A stretch of 64,000 nucleotides of DNA from Bacillus mycoides (GTDB lineage Bacteria; Bacillota; Bacilli; Bacillales; Bacillaceae_G): NCBI RefSeq assembly GCF_018742245.1, contig NZ_CP036132.1, positions 3,839,001 through 3,903,000 on the forward strand, in the 5' to 3' direction. Position 1 is the stretch's first letter, and the number at the start of each line of letters is the position of its first letter. Positions 1-9,180 of the stretch are shown in pieces. The notes under the pieces were generated by a model. The model was not told the DNA's origin. It was given only the letters and a program-made list of their open reading frames with translations, and ran no database searches. The position numbers were made by a program, and so were the translations under genes.

Positions 1-68
1 TTATAAACGCCTAGACCAATCATCGGCATTTTCACACCATTATGAAGTGTAGTTGTTGGAATATGCAC
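1..68 (-). CDS. Aldo/keto reductase, N-terminal fragment cut by window edge
   Basis: Reading the minus strand from a GTG at 66-68 gives about 22 codons that run off the window edge. They end in the motif GLGVY and contain LHNGVKMPMIGLG, the typical first strand of aldo/keto reductases of the YvgN/DkgA type (NADPH-dependent reduction of aldehydes and ketones, TIM barrel). A ribosome binding site AGGGAG lies about 7 nt upstream of the GTG. Only the N-terminus is visible, so substrate and length cannot be judged. Confidence 0.75.
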   Translation of the reverse strand, partial: MHIPTTTLHNGVKMPMIGLGVY

Positions 69-199
69 ACTCGTTCTCCCTTTCAATGTTACATTTTTTA
101 TAAACCACCACTTTATTTCAACAAGATTCATCCAAAAAGTCAAAACATACGTACAGTTTACATAATACTTTTATACACATTTAAAAAAACAACGTGAAC

Positions 200-724
200 T
201 CAGCCATTCACGTTATTTTCTATCCATTCTTTCGCCTTTTCATCTACATTACGTACAAACTCATTTTTTCCTTCCGTATACATCGTGCCATCATATGTAT
301 ATTTTTCCGCTAGTTCTTTCTTTAAAGTTGCATACGCCTCTGCTTCTTCACAATGAGCCATCATGTAATCACGAAACGATAAATGCCTTGTAATCTCAGG
401 ATTCCCTTTTTCAAATACGTGCAAATGATACGAGCGTTTCTCCTCAGTTCCATGAATAAAAAAACGACGACCTGAAATACCATTTTCCCCTTTCACGATG
501 TAACCAAGCTCTTTAAATCGTTCATTCCAATGATCTACTCTGTCAATACTTTCTACTTCCATGATCATATCAATAATAGGTTTAGCTGCTAATCCTGGCA
601 CTGACGTACTTCCAATATGATGGATTTTTACCGTTTCTGGCATCGCCGATTTTAATCTTTCGGCCTCCATTTGAAATTTCTCGCTCCAATGATTTTCGTA
701 CGAAACGACTACAATTTTCCTCAT
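200..724 (-). CDS. GrpB family protein (UPF0157, nucleotidyltransferase-like)
   Basis: The 174-residue protein carries the GrpB signature: an N-terminal YENHW segment, then HIGSTSVPGLAAKPIIDMIM at about residues 36-55 and a C-terminal helical part with RHLSFRDYM. The family has a nucleotidyltransferase-like fold (GST followed by D.I) and is often fused to dephospho-CoA kinase, but no reaction is established. It is a stand-alone gene whose start ATG is preceded by AAGGGGAG. Length is normal for the family. Assignment to the family is firm; the function is unknown. Confidence 0.88.
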   Translation of the reverse strand: MRKIVVVSYENHWSEKFQMEAERLKSAMPETVKIHHIGSTSVPGLAAKPIIDMIMEVESIDRVDHWNERFKELGYIVKGENGISGRRFFIHGTEEKRSYHLHVFEKGNPEITRHLSFRDYMMAHCEEAEAYATLKKELAEKYTYDGTMYTEGKNEFVRNVDEKAKEWIENNVNG

Positions 725-792
725 TCTAACTCCCCTTTTCTTACAAACTCGTCAAAAAAATGATCAGCGGCATTTCACTGATCATCTTTTTA

Positions 793-1056
793 TTATTTAA
801 AGTCTTTCCAAGTAAGGCTACTTTCACTTAACAGTTCTTCAAATGATTTATTCTTTTCACGTTCTTTTTGTTCCTTACGCTTTCTTTCTTGTTCTGCTAC
901 CTCTTTTTTCTCTTCTCTCACTTGCAACTCTTTTTTCTTATTCTTTAATTGTTGCATTAACGAATCGTTCAATTGATCTCCTAGTGTAAGTGATTCTTTC
1001 TCTGGTTGATTCATTTGAGAGTGTCTTTGTGGTTGTCTTTGCTTCTTTTTCTTCAT
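793..1056 (-). CDS. yqkE: DUF3886 family protein, YqkE-like
   Basis: An 87-residue, strongly charged protein with a long Lys/Glu/Arg-rich helix (about residues 40-70) likely to form a coiled coil, ending in SFEELLSESSLTWKDFK. This matches the YqkE/DUF3886 family of Bacillaceae, whose role is unknown. I place the start at the ATG at 1054-1056, with AAAAGGTG 6 nt upstream. A GTG nine bases further upstream is possible but would overlap that site. yqkD- and yqkC-like genes occur a few kb away, matching the B. subtilis neighbourhood. It is probably cytosolic, since no signal or membrane segment is visible. Confidence 0.75.
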   Translation of the reverse strand: MKKKKQRQPQRHSQMNQPEKESLTLGDQLNDSLMQQLKNKKKELQVREEKKEVAEQERKRKEQKEREKNKSFEELLSESSLTWKDFK

Positions 1057-1266
1057 ACTATTCACCTTTTACTTTTTTCTCCATTATAGAGGATACACGG
1101 CGAAATCGACAATAAAAAAGATACATGCCCTCCGATTCTCTATTATTCTTTTTTTGTAAATATGTTAATTTTTCGAAAAAACTAAATTTTACGGTAGATA
1201 TAATCCTAGTAATCTATTAAAATTATGTCGTATGATGTCAGATTATAAAAAAAGGAGAAATTAATT

Positions 1267-2856
1267 ATGTGGAAAAAAATTATTCCTGCTGTTGCTGTTT
1301 TAAGCACTATTACTTTTTCAAGCGTATTCGCCGCTCCTCCATCTCAGGCTCCTGCCGAACAAAACCGATACATAGACGTACAAATGCTTGGTATTAATGA
1401 TTTCCATGGACAACTAGATACTGTAAAAAAAATTAACAATAAAGAAGCTGGTGGTGCTGATTACTTAGCTACTTATTTAAAAGAACGCAAAAAACAAAAC
1501 CCTAATACACTTCTTGTACATGCTGGAGATATTGCCGGAGCTAGCCCACCAGTTTCTGCTTTATTACAGGACGAACCAACTATTGAATTTTTAAATGACT
1601 TAAAATTTGATGTTGGTACAATTGGAAATCATGAATTTGATGAAGGCATTGATGAAATGCGACGCCTTATTTATGGTGGATATCATGAAAAAACAGGGAA
1701 TTTCAAAGGAGCAAACTTCCCTTATGTCGCTGCAAACTTCTATAATAAATCAACTGGCCGCTTATTTTTACCACCATTTACTGTAAAAATGGTAGATGGA
1801 GTTCCTGTAGGATTCATCGGAGTTGTTACAACGGATACACCGAATGTCGTTATGCCAACTATGCTAAAGAATGTACAAATTACTGATGAAGTAGAAGCTA
1901 TTAATAAATCTACTCAGCAATTAAAGCGTCTCGGTGTTAAATCTATCGTAGTCCTTGCACACGTTGGAGGTACAACTGATGACACTGGTGTAACAAACGG
2001 TGACCTTACGCGCATTGCAAATGAAACAGATCCCGAAGTTGATGTTATTTTCGGCGGCCATAGTCATACGTACGTAAATGGTACTGTAAATAATAAACTC
2101 ATCGTACAGGCGAACTCTTACGGAATGGCTTTCTCGGACGTAGATGTAACAATTGATAGAAAAACAAAAGATATTGTGAAGAAAAAAGCTGAAGTTATCA
2201 CAACATATCATGAAGGTGTAGAACCTGATAAACAAGTAAAACAAAAGTTAGATCAATATAAAGAAAAAATTGCACCGCTTGTAAATGAAGTTGTCGGAAA
2301 ATCTACAGCACCTATCGACCGTAAACAAAACGATGCTGGTGAATCTACCCTTGGAAATTTAATTGCCGATGCACAGCGCCAAACAATGCAAACACAAATC
2401 GCTCTTATGAATCCTGGTGGAATTCGCAATGATCTAGACGCTGGAGATATTACATGGGGCGAGTTATATGGTATTCAGCCTTTCGGAAATCAATTAATTA
2501 AAATGGATTTAACAGGTCAAGATATTCGTGAAATTTTAAATCAACAATGGCAAAAAGGAACAACGAGAATGCTCCAAATTTCAGGTATCCAATACACTTG
2601 GGATGCAATTAAACCAAATGGTGAAAAGGTTACGAATATCCGTTTAGCCAATGGTGAAGAATTAGTTTCCACGAAAACGTATAGCGTAGTTGCAAATGCC
2701 TTCCTAGCTTCTGGCGGCGATGGATTTGTATCCTTTAAAAATGGAAAAAATACTGAAACTGGTCCAAACGATTTTGAAGCATTAGTCGATTATGTAAAAC
2801 AAGTGAAAGAACCAATTCAGCCAATTATTGATGGACGTATTCAAAAAATCAACTAA
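1267..2856 (+). CDS. Secreted 5'-nucleotidase / metallophosphoesterase (UshA type)
   Basis: A 529-residue protein with a signal peptide (MWKK followed by a hydrophobic stretch and an SVFAAP cleavage area near residue 22). The calcineurin-like metallophosphoesterase domain shows NDFHG, GDIAGAS, GNHEFDEG, LAHVGG and GGHSHTY, the five metal-binding blocks. The C-terminal 5'-nucleotidase substrate domain shows NPGGIRNDL and YGIQPFGNQL. It should hydrolyse extracellular nucleotides for phosphate and nucleoside recovery. It has no LPXTG motif, so it is probably released, unlike the anchored relative at 22.7-25.1 kb. The ribosome binding site AAAGGAG precedes the ATG. Exact substrate preference cannot be read from sequence. 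Confidence 0.9.
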   Translation: MWKKIIPAVAVLSTITFSSVFAAPPSQAPAEQNRYIDVQMLGINDFHGQLDTVKKINNKEAGGADYLATYLKERKKQNPNTLLVHAGDIAGASPPVSALLQDEPTIEFLNDLKFDVGTIGNHEFDEGIDEMRRLIYGGYHEKTGNFKGANFPYVAANFYNKSTGRLFLPPFTVKMVDGVPVGFIGVVTTDTPNVVMPTMLKNVQITDEVEAINKSTQQLKRLGVKSIVVLAHVGGTTDDTGVTNGDLTRIANETDPEVDVIFGGHSHTYVNGTVNNKLIVQANSYGMAFSDVDVTIDRKTKDIVKKKAEVITTYHEGVEPDKQVKQKLDQYKEKIAPLVNEVVGKSTAPIDRKQNDAGESTLGNLIADAQRQTMQTQIALMNPGGIRNDLDAGDITWGELYGIQPFGNQLIKMDLTGQDIREILNQQWQKGTTRMLQISGIQYTWDAIKPNGEKVTNIRLANGEELVSTKTYSVVANAFLASGGDGFVSFKNGKNTETGPNDFEALVDYVKQVKEPIQPIIDGRIQKIN

Positions 2857-2885
2857 ATACTATTCAAACTAGTGCGTGACACTCG

Positions 2886-2927
2886 AAAGAAGAAGCTCCT
2901 TTTTATATGCAAGGAGCTTCTTCTTTT
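2886..2927 (+). terminator. Rho-independent terminator of the 5'-nucleotidase gene
   Basis: A perfect long stem (AAGAAGAAGCTCCT paired with AGGAGCTTCTTCTT) with a loop of about 10 nt follows the stop codon and ends in a short T-run. Confidence 0.8.
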
Positions 2928-3026
2928 AGAGTCATACGTATTGTCATTCTTCTAGTGCAGTAAAGGATAAGCACATAGCCCCTTGTTTCCTCGTAGTATA
3001 TAGAAAACTATAATAGGAGGGTTTGT

Positions 3027-3473
3027 ATGTATTTCTATCCAAACAATGACGATACATTATATCGACAAAATGACAAACTCATTCGTAGTATTGAGAAAGC
3101 AATTAATGGAGAATATAGCGCCATTCATTGTTATGCTAAATTAGCTAATTTAGCTCCAGACATAAATGAACGAAATCAAATCCTTGAAATTCGGCAAGAT
3201 GAAATAAAACATTTTCACCAATTTGTACAAATCTACACCCTTTTAACCGGTAAAAACCCTCAGCCCCAAATCACTGAAGAATGTCCAACTCTTTATTTGA
3301 ACGGATTAGAATTCGCTATACAAGATGAGCAACGAACAGTTGATTTTTACTTAGAAATTGCAGACGAAACGACAAATCAACAAGTGAAAGAAACATTTCG
3401 GCGCGCAGCAGCTGATGAACAAAATCATGCCGTTTGGTTCCTATATTACTTTTCGAAACAAAAAATGAAATGA
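3027..3473 (+). CDS. Ferritin-like / rubrerythrin-type di-iron domain protein
   Basis: The 148-residue all-helical protein has two E-x(n)-E-x2-H style motifs: EYSAIHCY near residue 29 with QDEIKHF near 57, and DEQRTVDFY with ADEQNHAVWF near 135. This is the pattern of a di-iron four-helix bundle of the ferritin-like superfamily (YhjR-like proteins in Bacillus spores and vegetative cells). Its role is presumably iron or peroxide handling, but no substrate is visible. A good ribosome binding site (AGGAGGG) precedes the ATG. It stands alone between two terminators. Confidence 0.75.
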   Translation: MYFYPNNDDTLYRQNDKLIRSIEKAINGEYSAIHCYAKLANLAPDINERNQILEIRQDEIKHFHQFVQIYTLLTGKNPQPQITEECPTLYLNGLEFAIQDEQRTVDFYLEIADETTNQQVKETFRRAAADEQNHAVWFLYYFSKQKMK

Positions 3474-3482
3474 AATAAGACA

Positions 3483-3524
3483 AAAAGGATACACGCTCTT
3501 ATATGGAACATAGTATCCTTTCTT
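3483..3524. terminator. Bidirectional terminator
   Basis: AAAGGATAC pairs with GTATCCTTT across a loop of about 20 nt, with A-rich and T-rich flanks. It sits between two convergent genes and can serve both. Confidence 0.6.
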
Positions 3525-4001
3525 TTATTTCTCTGGATACGTTTCATGATTAACATCATACCGTTGCAAAAATTCATGTAGTGCTTCTTCTACAATTTTA
3601 GACTTTTGAATCCCTTTCGATTCCGATATAACATCTAGTCTTGCTAATACTTCTATATTAATCGAAAAGGTTCGTTTCTTTTTCTCTGTGCTCTTACTTA
3701 TAATTTGAACACTTATTTCTTCTCTTTTTCTTAGCAATTCATAAATGCTTTGTAATTGTTCATAAATTAGTAATTGATAGTCTGTTTTTGCATATTGAAG
3801 GGCAGTAGCTTCTTGGATTTGCAAATGACGTGGCTCTTCACCATCACCTATAAAGATACGTTTTTTCTGCTCTCCATCATATTCATATCCAATCACCCTT
3901 AACTTCTTTGATAATGTATATGGGCTCATTTCAAGCCGTTTCGCTATAATAGCGATTGATTCGCGTCTATTTAAAGAATCAATAATTTCTCCAATCGTCA
4001 C
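3525..4001 (-). CDS. HTH plus ribbon-helix-helix DNA-binding protein, function unknown
   Basis: The 158-residue protein has an N-terminal helix-turn-helix-like segment (about residues 9-37, ESIAIIAKRLEMSPYTLSKK). A linker follows, and then a C-terminal segment KRTFSINIEVLARLDVISES with KSKIVEEALHEFLQRY (about 110-152). The C-terminal segment fits a ribbon-helix-helix (CopG/MetJ-like) DNA-binding domain: a short basic beta strand followed by two helices. The start is a GTG with GAGGAGGGAG upstream. It could be a transcription factor, possibly autoregulatory. The fusion of two DNA-binding modules is unusual, and no target is evident. Confidence 0.6.
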   Translation of the reverse strand: MTIGEIIDSLNRRESIAIIAKRLEMSPYTLSKKLRVIGYEYDGEQKKRIFIGDGEEPRHLQIQEATALQYAKTDYQLLIYEQLQSIYELLRKREEISVQIISKSTEKKKRTFSINIEVLARLDVISESKGIQKSKIVEEALHEFLQRYDVNHETYPEK

Positions 4002-4132
4002 ATTCTCCCTCCTCTCTTAATCGCCTAAACTTGAAATCAAACCAGTATGTTATGATACAATGATTTTCTAGTAGTATATGCAAAAGAAAGAGCCTGTGCG
4101 ATTCATACCATTTAAGAAAAGGAGGTTTACAT

Positions 4133-5134
4133 ATGCTTTTTCGTAGCTATACACCACAGTTTTATAACGAAAAGAAGCAATTAATCCCTAACAGTATCGC
4201 TACGATAGAAAGCGTTATGATTAATGACCGGAAACAATCTCTCCTTATACGCGGACAAAACGTGGAACAGCCTATTTTATTATGCTGTCACGGTGGACCT
4301 GGTATGGCACAAATCGGCTTTATTCGTCATTTTCAAAAAGAGTTAGAAAAGCACTTTATCGTTATTAATTGGGATCAACGTGGGGCAGGTAAATCCTTTT
4401 TATGGCGAGATATCCAAACAAATTTTACGATTGATCAATTTATTTCAGATGCAAAAGAAGTCATTCACTATCTTCTTAGACGCTTTAAAAAACAGAAATT
4501 GTTTCTCGCGGGGCATTCTTGGGGGAGTATTATCGGACTGCAAATCGCTAGTCAATATCCCAAATATATAGAAGCATACATCGGCATCGGTCAAATCGTA
4601 CATATGAAGCAAAACGAAGAATTACTATACCGACATTTAATTAGCTCTGCAAAAAAACATGACCATAAAAAGGCATTAGCTTCTCTTTTAAAGTTAGGGA
4701 AACCACCCTTTTTAGATACGAGACGTCTCATTATTCAAAGAAAGTGGCTTGGTACATTTGGCGGAGCAATACAAAACGGATCTTCCTTTTCTTTCATACG
4801 AAAAGGTTTCTTTTCTCCTGAATATACGCTATTAGACTGGTTCAAATTTCTCGCAGGAAATTTAAAATCCGGAGTTTTATGGGAAGAGATGCTAACAATC
4901 GATTTCTTTTCGTCTATTTCAAGTTTATCTGTTCCTGTTTATTTTTGTTCTGGTCGCTATGATTATCAAACTCCTTATGCACTCGTTCAACAATATTGCG
5001 ATATCATTCAAGCTCCTATTAAAAAGATGGTTTGGTTTCCAAACTCGGCACATTCTCCAGATTTAGAAGAACCTGAACTATTCGCCAAATCTTTACAATC
5101 AATTAAACAAGAACTATCTTTTCAACATACATAA
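4133..5134 (+). CDS. Alpha/beta hydrolase, proline iminopeptidase-like
   Basis: The 333-residue protein shows the alpha/beta hydrolase fold: oxyanion segment CCHGGPGMAQ (about residues 52-61), NWDQRGAGKS (about 80-90) as in prolyl aminopeptidases, nucleophile elbow AGHSWGSIIG with Ser near 129, an acid in GRYDYQTP and a C-terminal His in NSAHSPDLE. HGGPG and DQRGAG point to the S33 peptidase/proline iminopeptidase branch, though many members hydrolyse other small substrates. It is predicted cytosolic. The ribosome binding site AAAGGAGG lies 7 nt before the ATG. Confidence 0.85.
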   Translation: MLFRSYTPQFYNEKKQLIPNSIATIESVMINDRKQSLLIRGQNVEQPILLCCHGGPGMAQIGFIRHFQKELEKHFIVINWDQRGAGKSFLWRDIQTNFTIDQFISDAKEVIHYLLRRFKKQKLFLAGHSWGSIIGLQIASQYPKYIEAYIGIGQIVHMKQNEELLYRHLISSAKKHDHKKALASLLKLGKPPFLDTRRLIIQRKWLGTFGGAIQNGSSFSFIRKGFFSPEYTLLDWFKFLAGNLKSGVLWEEMLTIDFFSSISSLSVPVYFCSGRYDYQTPYALVQQYCDIIQAPIKKMVWFPNSAHSPDLEEPELFAKSLQSIKQELSFQHT

Positions 5135-5250
5135 CGAAAGGCTCTTTTACATTTCATAGAAAACATTTTATAATGATATGTCGCAAGTATATGTCACTGC
5201 AAACATTTTCTTGCCTTAACAGAATAAAAATTAGGGAGATTACATTTATT

Positions 5251-6570
5251 ATGAACGCTGTACTCATCGCAGTAGCAGTCATGCTACTGCTTAGTTTGTT
5301 ACGTGTCCAAGTCATTGTCGCCATTATCGTTGGAGCTTTAACAGGCGGACTTATCGGCGGACTCGGTATTTCAGAAACAATTAGTACTTTTACAGCCGGT
5401 CTTGGGAACAGTGCTCCTATCGCATTAAGCTACGCAATGCTCGGTGGATTTGCTATTTCCCTTTCAAAAACAGGACTTCCTGATGCAATGATCCAATCAG
5501 CTTTAAAATGGATCGGCAACGAACAAGACACGAAAAAACAAGTCTATTCTAAAATACTTATATTATTTATCATTTTAACAATGGCTTGTTTCTCACAAAA
5601 TATTATCCCTGTTCATATCGCCTTCATCCCAATCTTAATTCCAGCACTTTTGAAAGTATTAAATGAGCTGAGGGTGGATCGTAGGCTTGTAACATGTCTT
5701 ATTACATTTGGATTAATTACCCCTTACATGTGGGTCCCAGCAGGATTCGGAAAAATTTATCATGACGTATTACAAACAAATGCTGCGCAAAGCGGTCTTA
5801 CATTTGATGTCGCACTTATTCCAAAAGCGATGACTATTCCAGCAATCGGTATGATTATCGGATTATGTGTAGCAGTTTTCATTACATACCGAAAACCACG
5901 TACATATGAAACAGAACAAATTCATGCTGCACAGAATGAAATCGTTCCCTATACGAAAAGAAGCATTACTTTTGGTTTATTATCAATACTCGCTACATTA
6001 ACTGTGCAATTAGCAACAGAATCAATGATTTTTGGTGCTTTAGCAGGTATTATCGTCTTATCAGTTAGCGGTAGTCTCCCTCTTAAAGAAGCCGATGCTA
6101 TTTTAACGAGCGGAATGCGTATGATGTCCTTTATTGGATTTGTTATGATTTCTGCCGCTGGATTTGGCGCTGTTCTTCGAAAAACTGGACATGTTGAATC
6201 TCTTGTGCAAACGAGTGCACATATAATCGGAAATAATAAACCGCTTGCTGCATTTCTTATGCTCGTTATTGGACTTCTCGTTACGATGGGAATTGGTTCT
6301 TCCTTTTCAACCATCCCAATCTTAACAACAATTTTCGTACCGTTATGCGTCCAGCTCGGATTTAGTCCCATGGCTACAATCGCAATTATCGGTACAGCTG
6401 GTGCACTTGGTGATGCAGGTTCTCCAGCATCTGATAGTACACTTGGACCAACGTCCGGTTTAAATGCTGATGGTCAGCACCATCATATATGGGATACATG
6501 TGTTCCAACATTTCTACACTATAATATACCGTTACTTATATTCGGCTTTATTGCCGCAATTACACTATAA
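5251..6570 (+). CDS. Na+/H+ antiporter family carrier (YuiF-like)
   Basis: A 439-residue integral membrane protein with about 11-12 hydrophobic segments, many Gly residues and the conserved segment GDAGSPASDSTLGPTSGL near the C-terminus, typical of the Na+/H+ antiporter/YuiF-type amino-acid carrier family. An in-frame ATG at 5173 exists. I prefer the ATG at 5251, because TTAGGGAG lies upstream and translation then begins directly with the first membrane helix. The transported solute is not determinable from sequence. It lies convergent with the LacI-type regulator gene next door. Confidence 0.8.
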   Translation: MNAVLIAVAVMLLLSLLRVQVIVAIIVGALTGGLIGGLGISETISTFTAGLGNSAPIALSYAMLGGFAISLSKTGLPDAMIQSALKWIGNEQDTKKQVYSKILILFIILTMACFSQNIIPVHIAFIPILIPALLKVLNELRVDRRLVTCLITFGLITPYMWVPAGFGKIYHDVLQTNAAQSGLTFDVALIPKAMTIPAIGMIIGLCVAVFITYRKPRTYETEQIHAAQNEIVPYTKRSITFGLLSILATLTVQLATESMIFGALAGIIVLSVSGSLPLKEADAILTSGMRMMSFIGFVMISAAGFGAVLRKTGHVESLVQTSAHIIGNNKPLAAFLMLVIGLLVTMGIGSSFSTIPILTTIFVPLCVQLGFSPMATIAIIGTAGALGDAGSPASDSTLGPTSGLNADGQHHHIWDTCVPTFLHYNIPLLIFGFIAAITL

Positions 6571-6601
6571 AAGGTGCGTTTTAAAAACGCACCTTTTACT
6601 T
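6570..6601. terminator. Bidirectional terminator
   Basis: AAAAGGTGCGTTTT pairs with AAAACGCACCTTTT with almost no loop surplus. It sits between the convergent carrier gene and LacI-type gene, with A- and T-runs on both sides. Confidence 0.8.
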
Positions 6602-7522
6602 TGTTGTTTCTCTCTCAATACATCTAAATTCTGTTTCCACTTCTTCTTGTTCCACTTGTTTCTTCTTTATTTTTCCTATTAACTGCTGAAAAGCTATTTC
6701 CCCATTTTCTTCGATATAACTTCCAATCGTCGTTAATGATGGACTTATCCATTCACCCTCTACACTCCCGTTAAATCCAATGATTTGCAACTTACCTGGT
6801 ATATGAATATTAAGAGTTTTCGCCGCCCTGATTAGCTCAATAGCGACCTTATCACTTGAAGCTACAACCCCATCTATGTATGGATGCTTTTGTAACAATT
6901 CAAGAAACTGTTGATTCGTATACCCTTGGACAATTTCCTCTCGATAAGAAAGTCCTTCTTTCCAAGCAGTATCTAGAAATCCTGCCACATGCTCTTCCAT
7001 TTCTTCACTCTCTACTCCCTCACCGATATAAGCAAGAAACTGGCAGCCTTTCTCTTTTAATAAAGAAACAGCTTTCTGTCCGCTTTCATAATAGCTCATA
7101 AGAGATTGCCGTCCTTCAAGCACAGCGAAAGGAAGTGAGATCTCTCCTATACTTCGAAAAACAGATTTCGTCATTATAACGCCTGCAATGTTATTTTGCT
7201 CCAACATATCTATGTATCTATTCTTATTTTCTATATTACAAACTATTACTTGATACCCTTCTTTATATGCTATTTCCTCAACGAAACGGAGCAAAGTGAT
7301 GTATGATGGATTATGCAAATTATCTACAAGTAATGCAATCATCGTTGAAGGCTGTTTAAATAAAGGCTTTGCTGTAGCATTCGGTCTATAATGTAATTCT
7401 TCAATTGCTTTTTTTACTTGTTTCACCGTATCTTCATGGACATATCCTTTTTCGTTAATGACTCTTGAAACGGTTGCGACTGAAACACCGGCCAATTTTG
7501 CAACATCACGTATAGTTGCCAC
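6596..7522 (-). CDS. LacI/GalR family transcriptional regulator
   Basis: The 308-residue protein starts with a classic LacI DNA-binding domain: TIRDVAKLAGVSVATVSRVI at residues 3-22 and the hinge helix region YRPNATAK near 46-53. The remainder is a periplasmic-binding-protein-like effector domain (ALLVDNLHNPSY, IDGVVASSDKVA, IIGFNG). The start is GTG with AAGGGGTG upstream. At 308 residues it is slightly short for the family, and the hinge is followed by KPLFKQPST instead of the more usual LARSLR-type sequence. The ligand and targets are unknown. No sugar operon adjoins it, so the convergent carrier at 5.2-6.6 kb is not an obvious target. Confidence 0.9.
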   Translation of the reverse strand: MATIRDVAKLAGVSVATVSRVINEKGYVHEDTVKQVKKAIEELHYRPNATAKPLFKQPSTMIALLVDNLHNPSYITLLRFVEEIAYKEGYQVIVCNIENKNRYIDMLEQNNIAGVIMTKSVFRSIGEISLPFAVLEGRQSLMSYYESGQKAVSLLKEKGCQFLAYIGEGVESEEMEEHVAGFLDTAWKEGLSYREEIVQGYTNQQFLELLQKHPYIDGVVASSDKVAIELIRAAKTLNIHIPGKLQIIGFNGSVEGEWISPSLTTIGSYIEENGEIAFQQLIGKIKKKQVEQEEVETEFRCIERETTK

Positions 7523-7638
7523 ATCGTCACCCCTTAATATGGTAATAGATTACAATTTTAAACTAAACCAAAATATAACATTCGTCAAGGTTATTGTTTT
7601 ATATTTCTGAAAATTGTTACACAACTTCCACTCTACTC

Positions 7639-7676
7639 ATAAAGTGAAACTTTAATCAGTGGGAGTTTTACTGCCC
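7639..7676 (+). repeat. Copy A of a B. cereus-type dispersed repeat (short form)
   Basis: This 38-nt segment matches 29 of 38 positions with a segment at 25265-25302 read on the minus strand. Both contain GTGAAA, then AGTGGGAG, then TTTA and CCC, forming a GGGAG/CCC-type hairpin. Copy A abuts the 3' end of the acetyltransferase gene. It resembles the bcr-type intergenic repeats known in the B. cereus group; which class it belongs to is not determined here. Confidence 0.5.
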
Positions 7677-8162
7677 TCAAATGCGGGATAAAATATACTC
7701 CAGCTGAATTTCATGTGAAATCGCGATATTATCATAACCAATAAACGGGATTTCTTTCTTTATTTTTCGTGCTTCCTTTACCGCATCAATATACAAGTTC
7801 GTCATCATGAAGTTACGTTTCTGATAAAAACGAAGTGCGTTCATATTATCATTCGTCGTGATGAGCCACACTTTTTTACATTCGTTCTCTTTTGCCACTT
7901 GCAACACACAATCCACCAGTTTTGTACCAATCCCCTTTCCTTCCTCAAAACTATTTAACGATACAATTTCACACATGTTTTCTATCACTTCACACGTTAT
8001 AATTCCCACTATTCTGTTATTTCTAAGTGCAACAAAACCAGGTAATTCTTCTAATTGATGTACTCTGCCTCGCGAGACCATCATTGAGCTTCTCCAGTTT
8101 TCACACATAAAATCCTGAATTGCTTCTTTCATTTCTAGTGTGATTTTTTGTATATGAACCAT
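7677..8162 (-). CDS. GNAT family N-acetyltransferase
   Basis: A 161-residue protein with the GNAT core: a V-x-x-I strand (NRIVGIITCEVI, about residues 48-59), acetyl-CoA binding loop EGKGIGTKLVD (Q/R-x-x-G-x-G/A type, about 74-84) and NALRFYQKRNF (about 108-118), which closes the cofactor site. The acceptor is unknown. The start ATG has AAAGGGGAG upstream. The stop codon touches a dispersed repeat, so the extreme C-terminus may have been reshaped by the repeat's arrival; that is inference. Confidence 0.85.
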   Translation of the reverse strand: MVHIQKITLEMKEAIQDFMCENWRSSMMVSRGRVHQLEELPGFVALRNNRIVGIITCEVIENMCEIVSLNSFEEGKGIGTKLVDCVLQVAKENECKKVWLITTNDNMNALRFYQKRNFMMTNLYIDAVKEARKIKKEIPFIGYDNIAISHEIQLEYILSRI

Positions 8163-8244
8163 ATACGATTTCTCCCCTTTTCACATCATTGTGATACAAT
8201 GTTAGTGTATCATATGTAGAGGTATTTGGAGGATGAGGTAAAGT

Positions 8245-9168
8245 ATGAAACGTTTTTTTACAGCATTGTTTACTATACTAGGTGCACTAACTGCGATTGG
8301 GATTTTCTTTACAAATAAAGTTATGTACTTGAAGAAAAAAACAGAGGAAGAAGTTTTAGAACGCGAAACGAAAAAGCATTTTCATTTAGACGATTTTAAG
8401 GCTATTCAAAAAGAAGAGGTTCACATCCCTTCTCAATTCGGATACGAACTTCACGGATATTACATGCCAGCTGGTCATTCCAATAAATTTATGATTTTTT
8501 GCCACGGTGTGACCGTAAATAAAATCAATTCCGTTAAATATGCAAACTTATTTTTAAATAGAGGATATAACGTATTTATTTATGATCATCGCCGTCATGG
8601 TAAAACCGGTGGTAAAACAACAAGTTATGGCTATTATGAAAAACATGATTTAAAGTCAGTAGTTGACTGGCTAAAAGATCGTTTCGGAACGAATATTACA
8701 CTCGGAATTCATGGTGAATCTATGGGTGCTGCAACTCTTCTTCAATATGCAGGACTTGTTGAAGATGGTGCTGATTTTTATATTGCTGATTGTCCTTTCT
8801 CTGATTTTTATGGACAGTTACAGCATCGTTTGAAAGTTGAGTTTCATTTGCCAAAATGGCCTTTATTACCTTTAGCAAATGCCTTTTTAAAAGTTCGTGA
8901 TGGCTATACAATTCGTGAAGTTTCACCAATTGATTGTATAAAAAACATTAACAATCCTGTTCTCTTTATTCATAGTAAAGACGATGACTATATTTTATCT
9001 GATATGACGAAATCACTTTATGAAGCGAAAGAAAATAATAAACAGCTTTATATTGCAGAACATGGTGCACACGCTTGCTCTTATAATGAAAATAAAGAAG
9101 AGTACGAAGATGCCATCGATCAATTTTTAAACACATATGTAAAAGAAACAAAAAACAGGCTTGCATAA
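8245..9168 (+). CDS. yqkD: Membrane-tethered alpha/beta hydrolase, YqkD-like
   Basis: The 307-residue protein has an N-terminal hydrophobic segment (residues 5-27) without a clear cleavage site, suggesting a membrane anchor. An alpha/beta hydrolase domain follows: FCHGVTVNK (oxyanion), YDHRRHGKTGG, nucleophile elbow GIHGESMGAAT with Ser near 158, Asp in HSKDDDYI and His in EHGAHACSY. This fits YqkD of Bacillus, an uncharacterised serine hydrolase related to BAAT/acyl-CoA thioester hydrolase-like lipases. It is followed by a terminator and, convergently, by the yqkC-like gene, as in the B. subtilis yqk region. Confidence 0.85.
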   Translation: MKRFFTALFTILGALTAIGIFFTNKVMYLKKKTEEEVLERETKKHFHLDDFKAIQKEEVHIPSQFGYELHGYYMPAGHSNKFMIFCHGVTVNKINSVKYANLFLNRGYNVFIYDHRRHGKTGGKTTSYGYYEKHDLKSVVDWLKDRFGTNITLGIHGESMGAATLLQYAGLVEDGADFYIADCPFSDFYGQLQHRLKVEFHLPKWPLLPLANAFLKVRDGYTIREVSPIDCIKNINNPVLFIHSKDDDYILSDMTKSLYEAKENNKQLYIAEHGAHACSYNENKEEYEDAIDQFLNTYVKETKNRLA

Positions 9169-9180
9169 GCCTGTTTTTTT
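9155..9180. terminator. Bidirectional terminator between yqkD- and yqkC-like genes
   Basis: ACAGGCTT-GCAT-AAGCCTGT is followed by a T-run on the plus strand and preceded by an A-run that serves the minus-strand gene. It overlaps the last codons of the hydrolase gene. Confidence 0.8.
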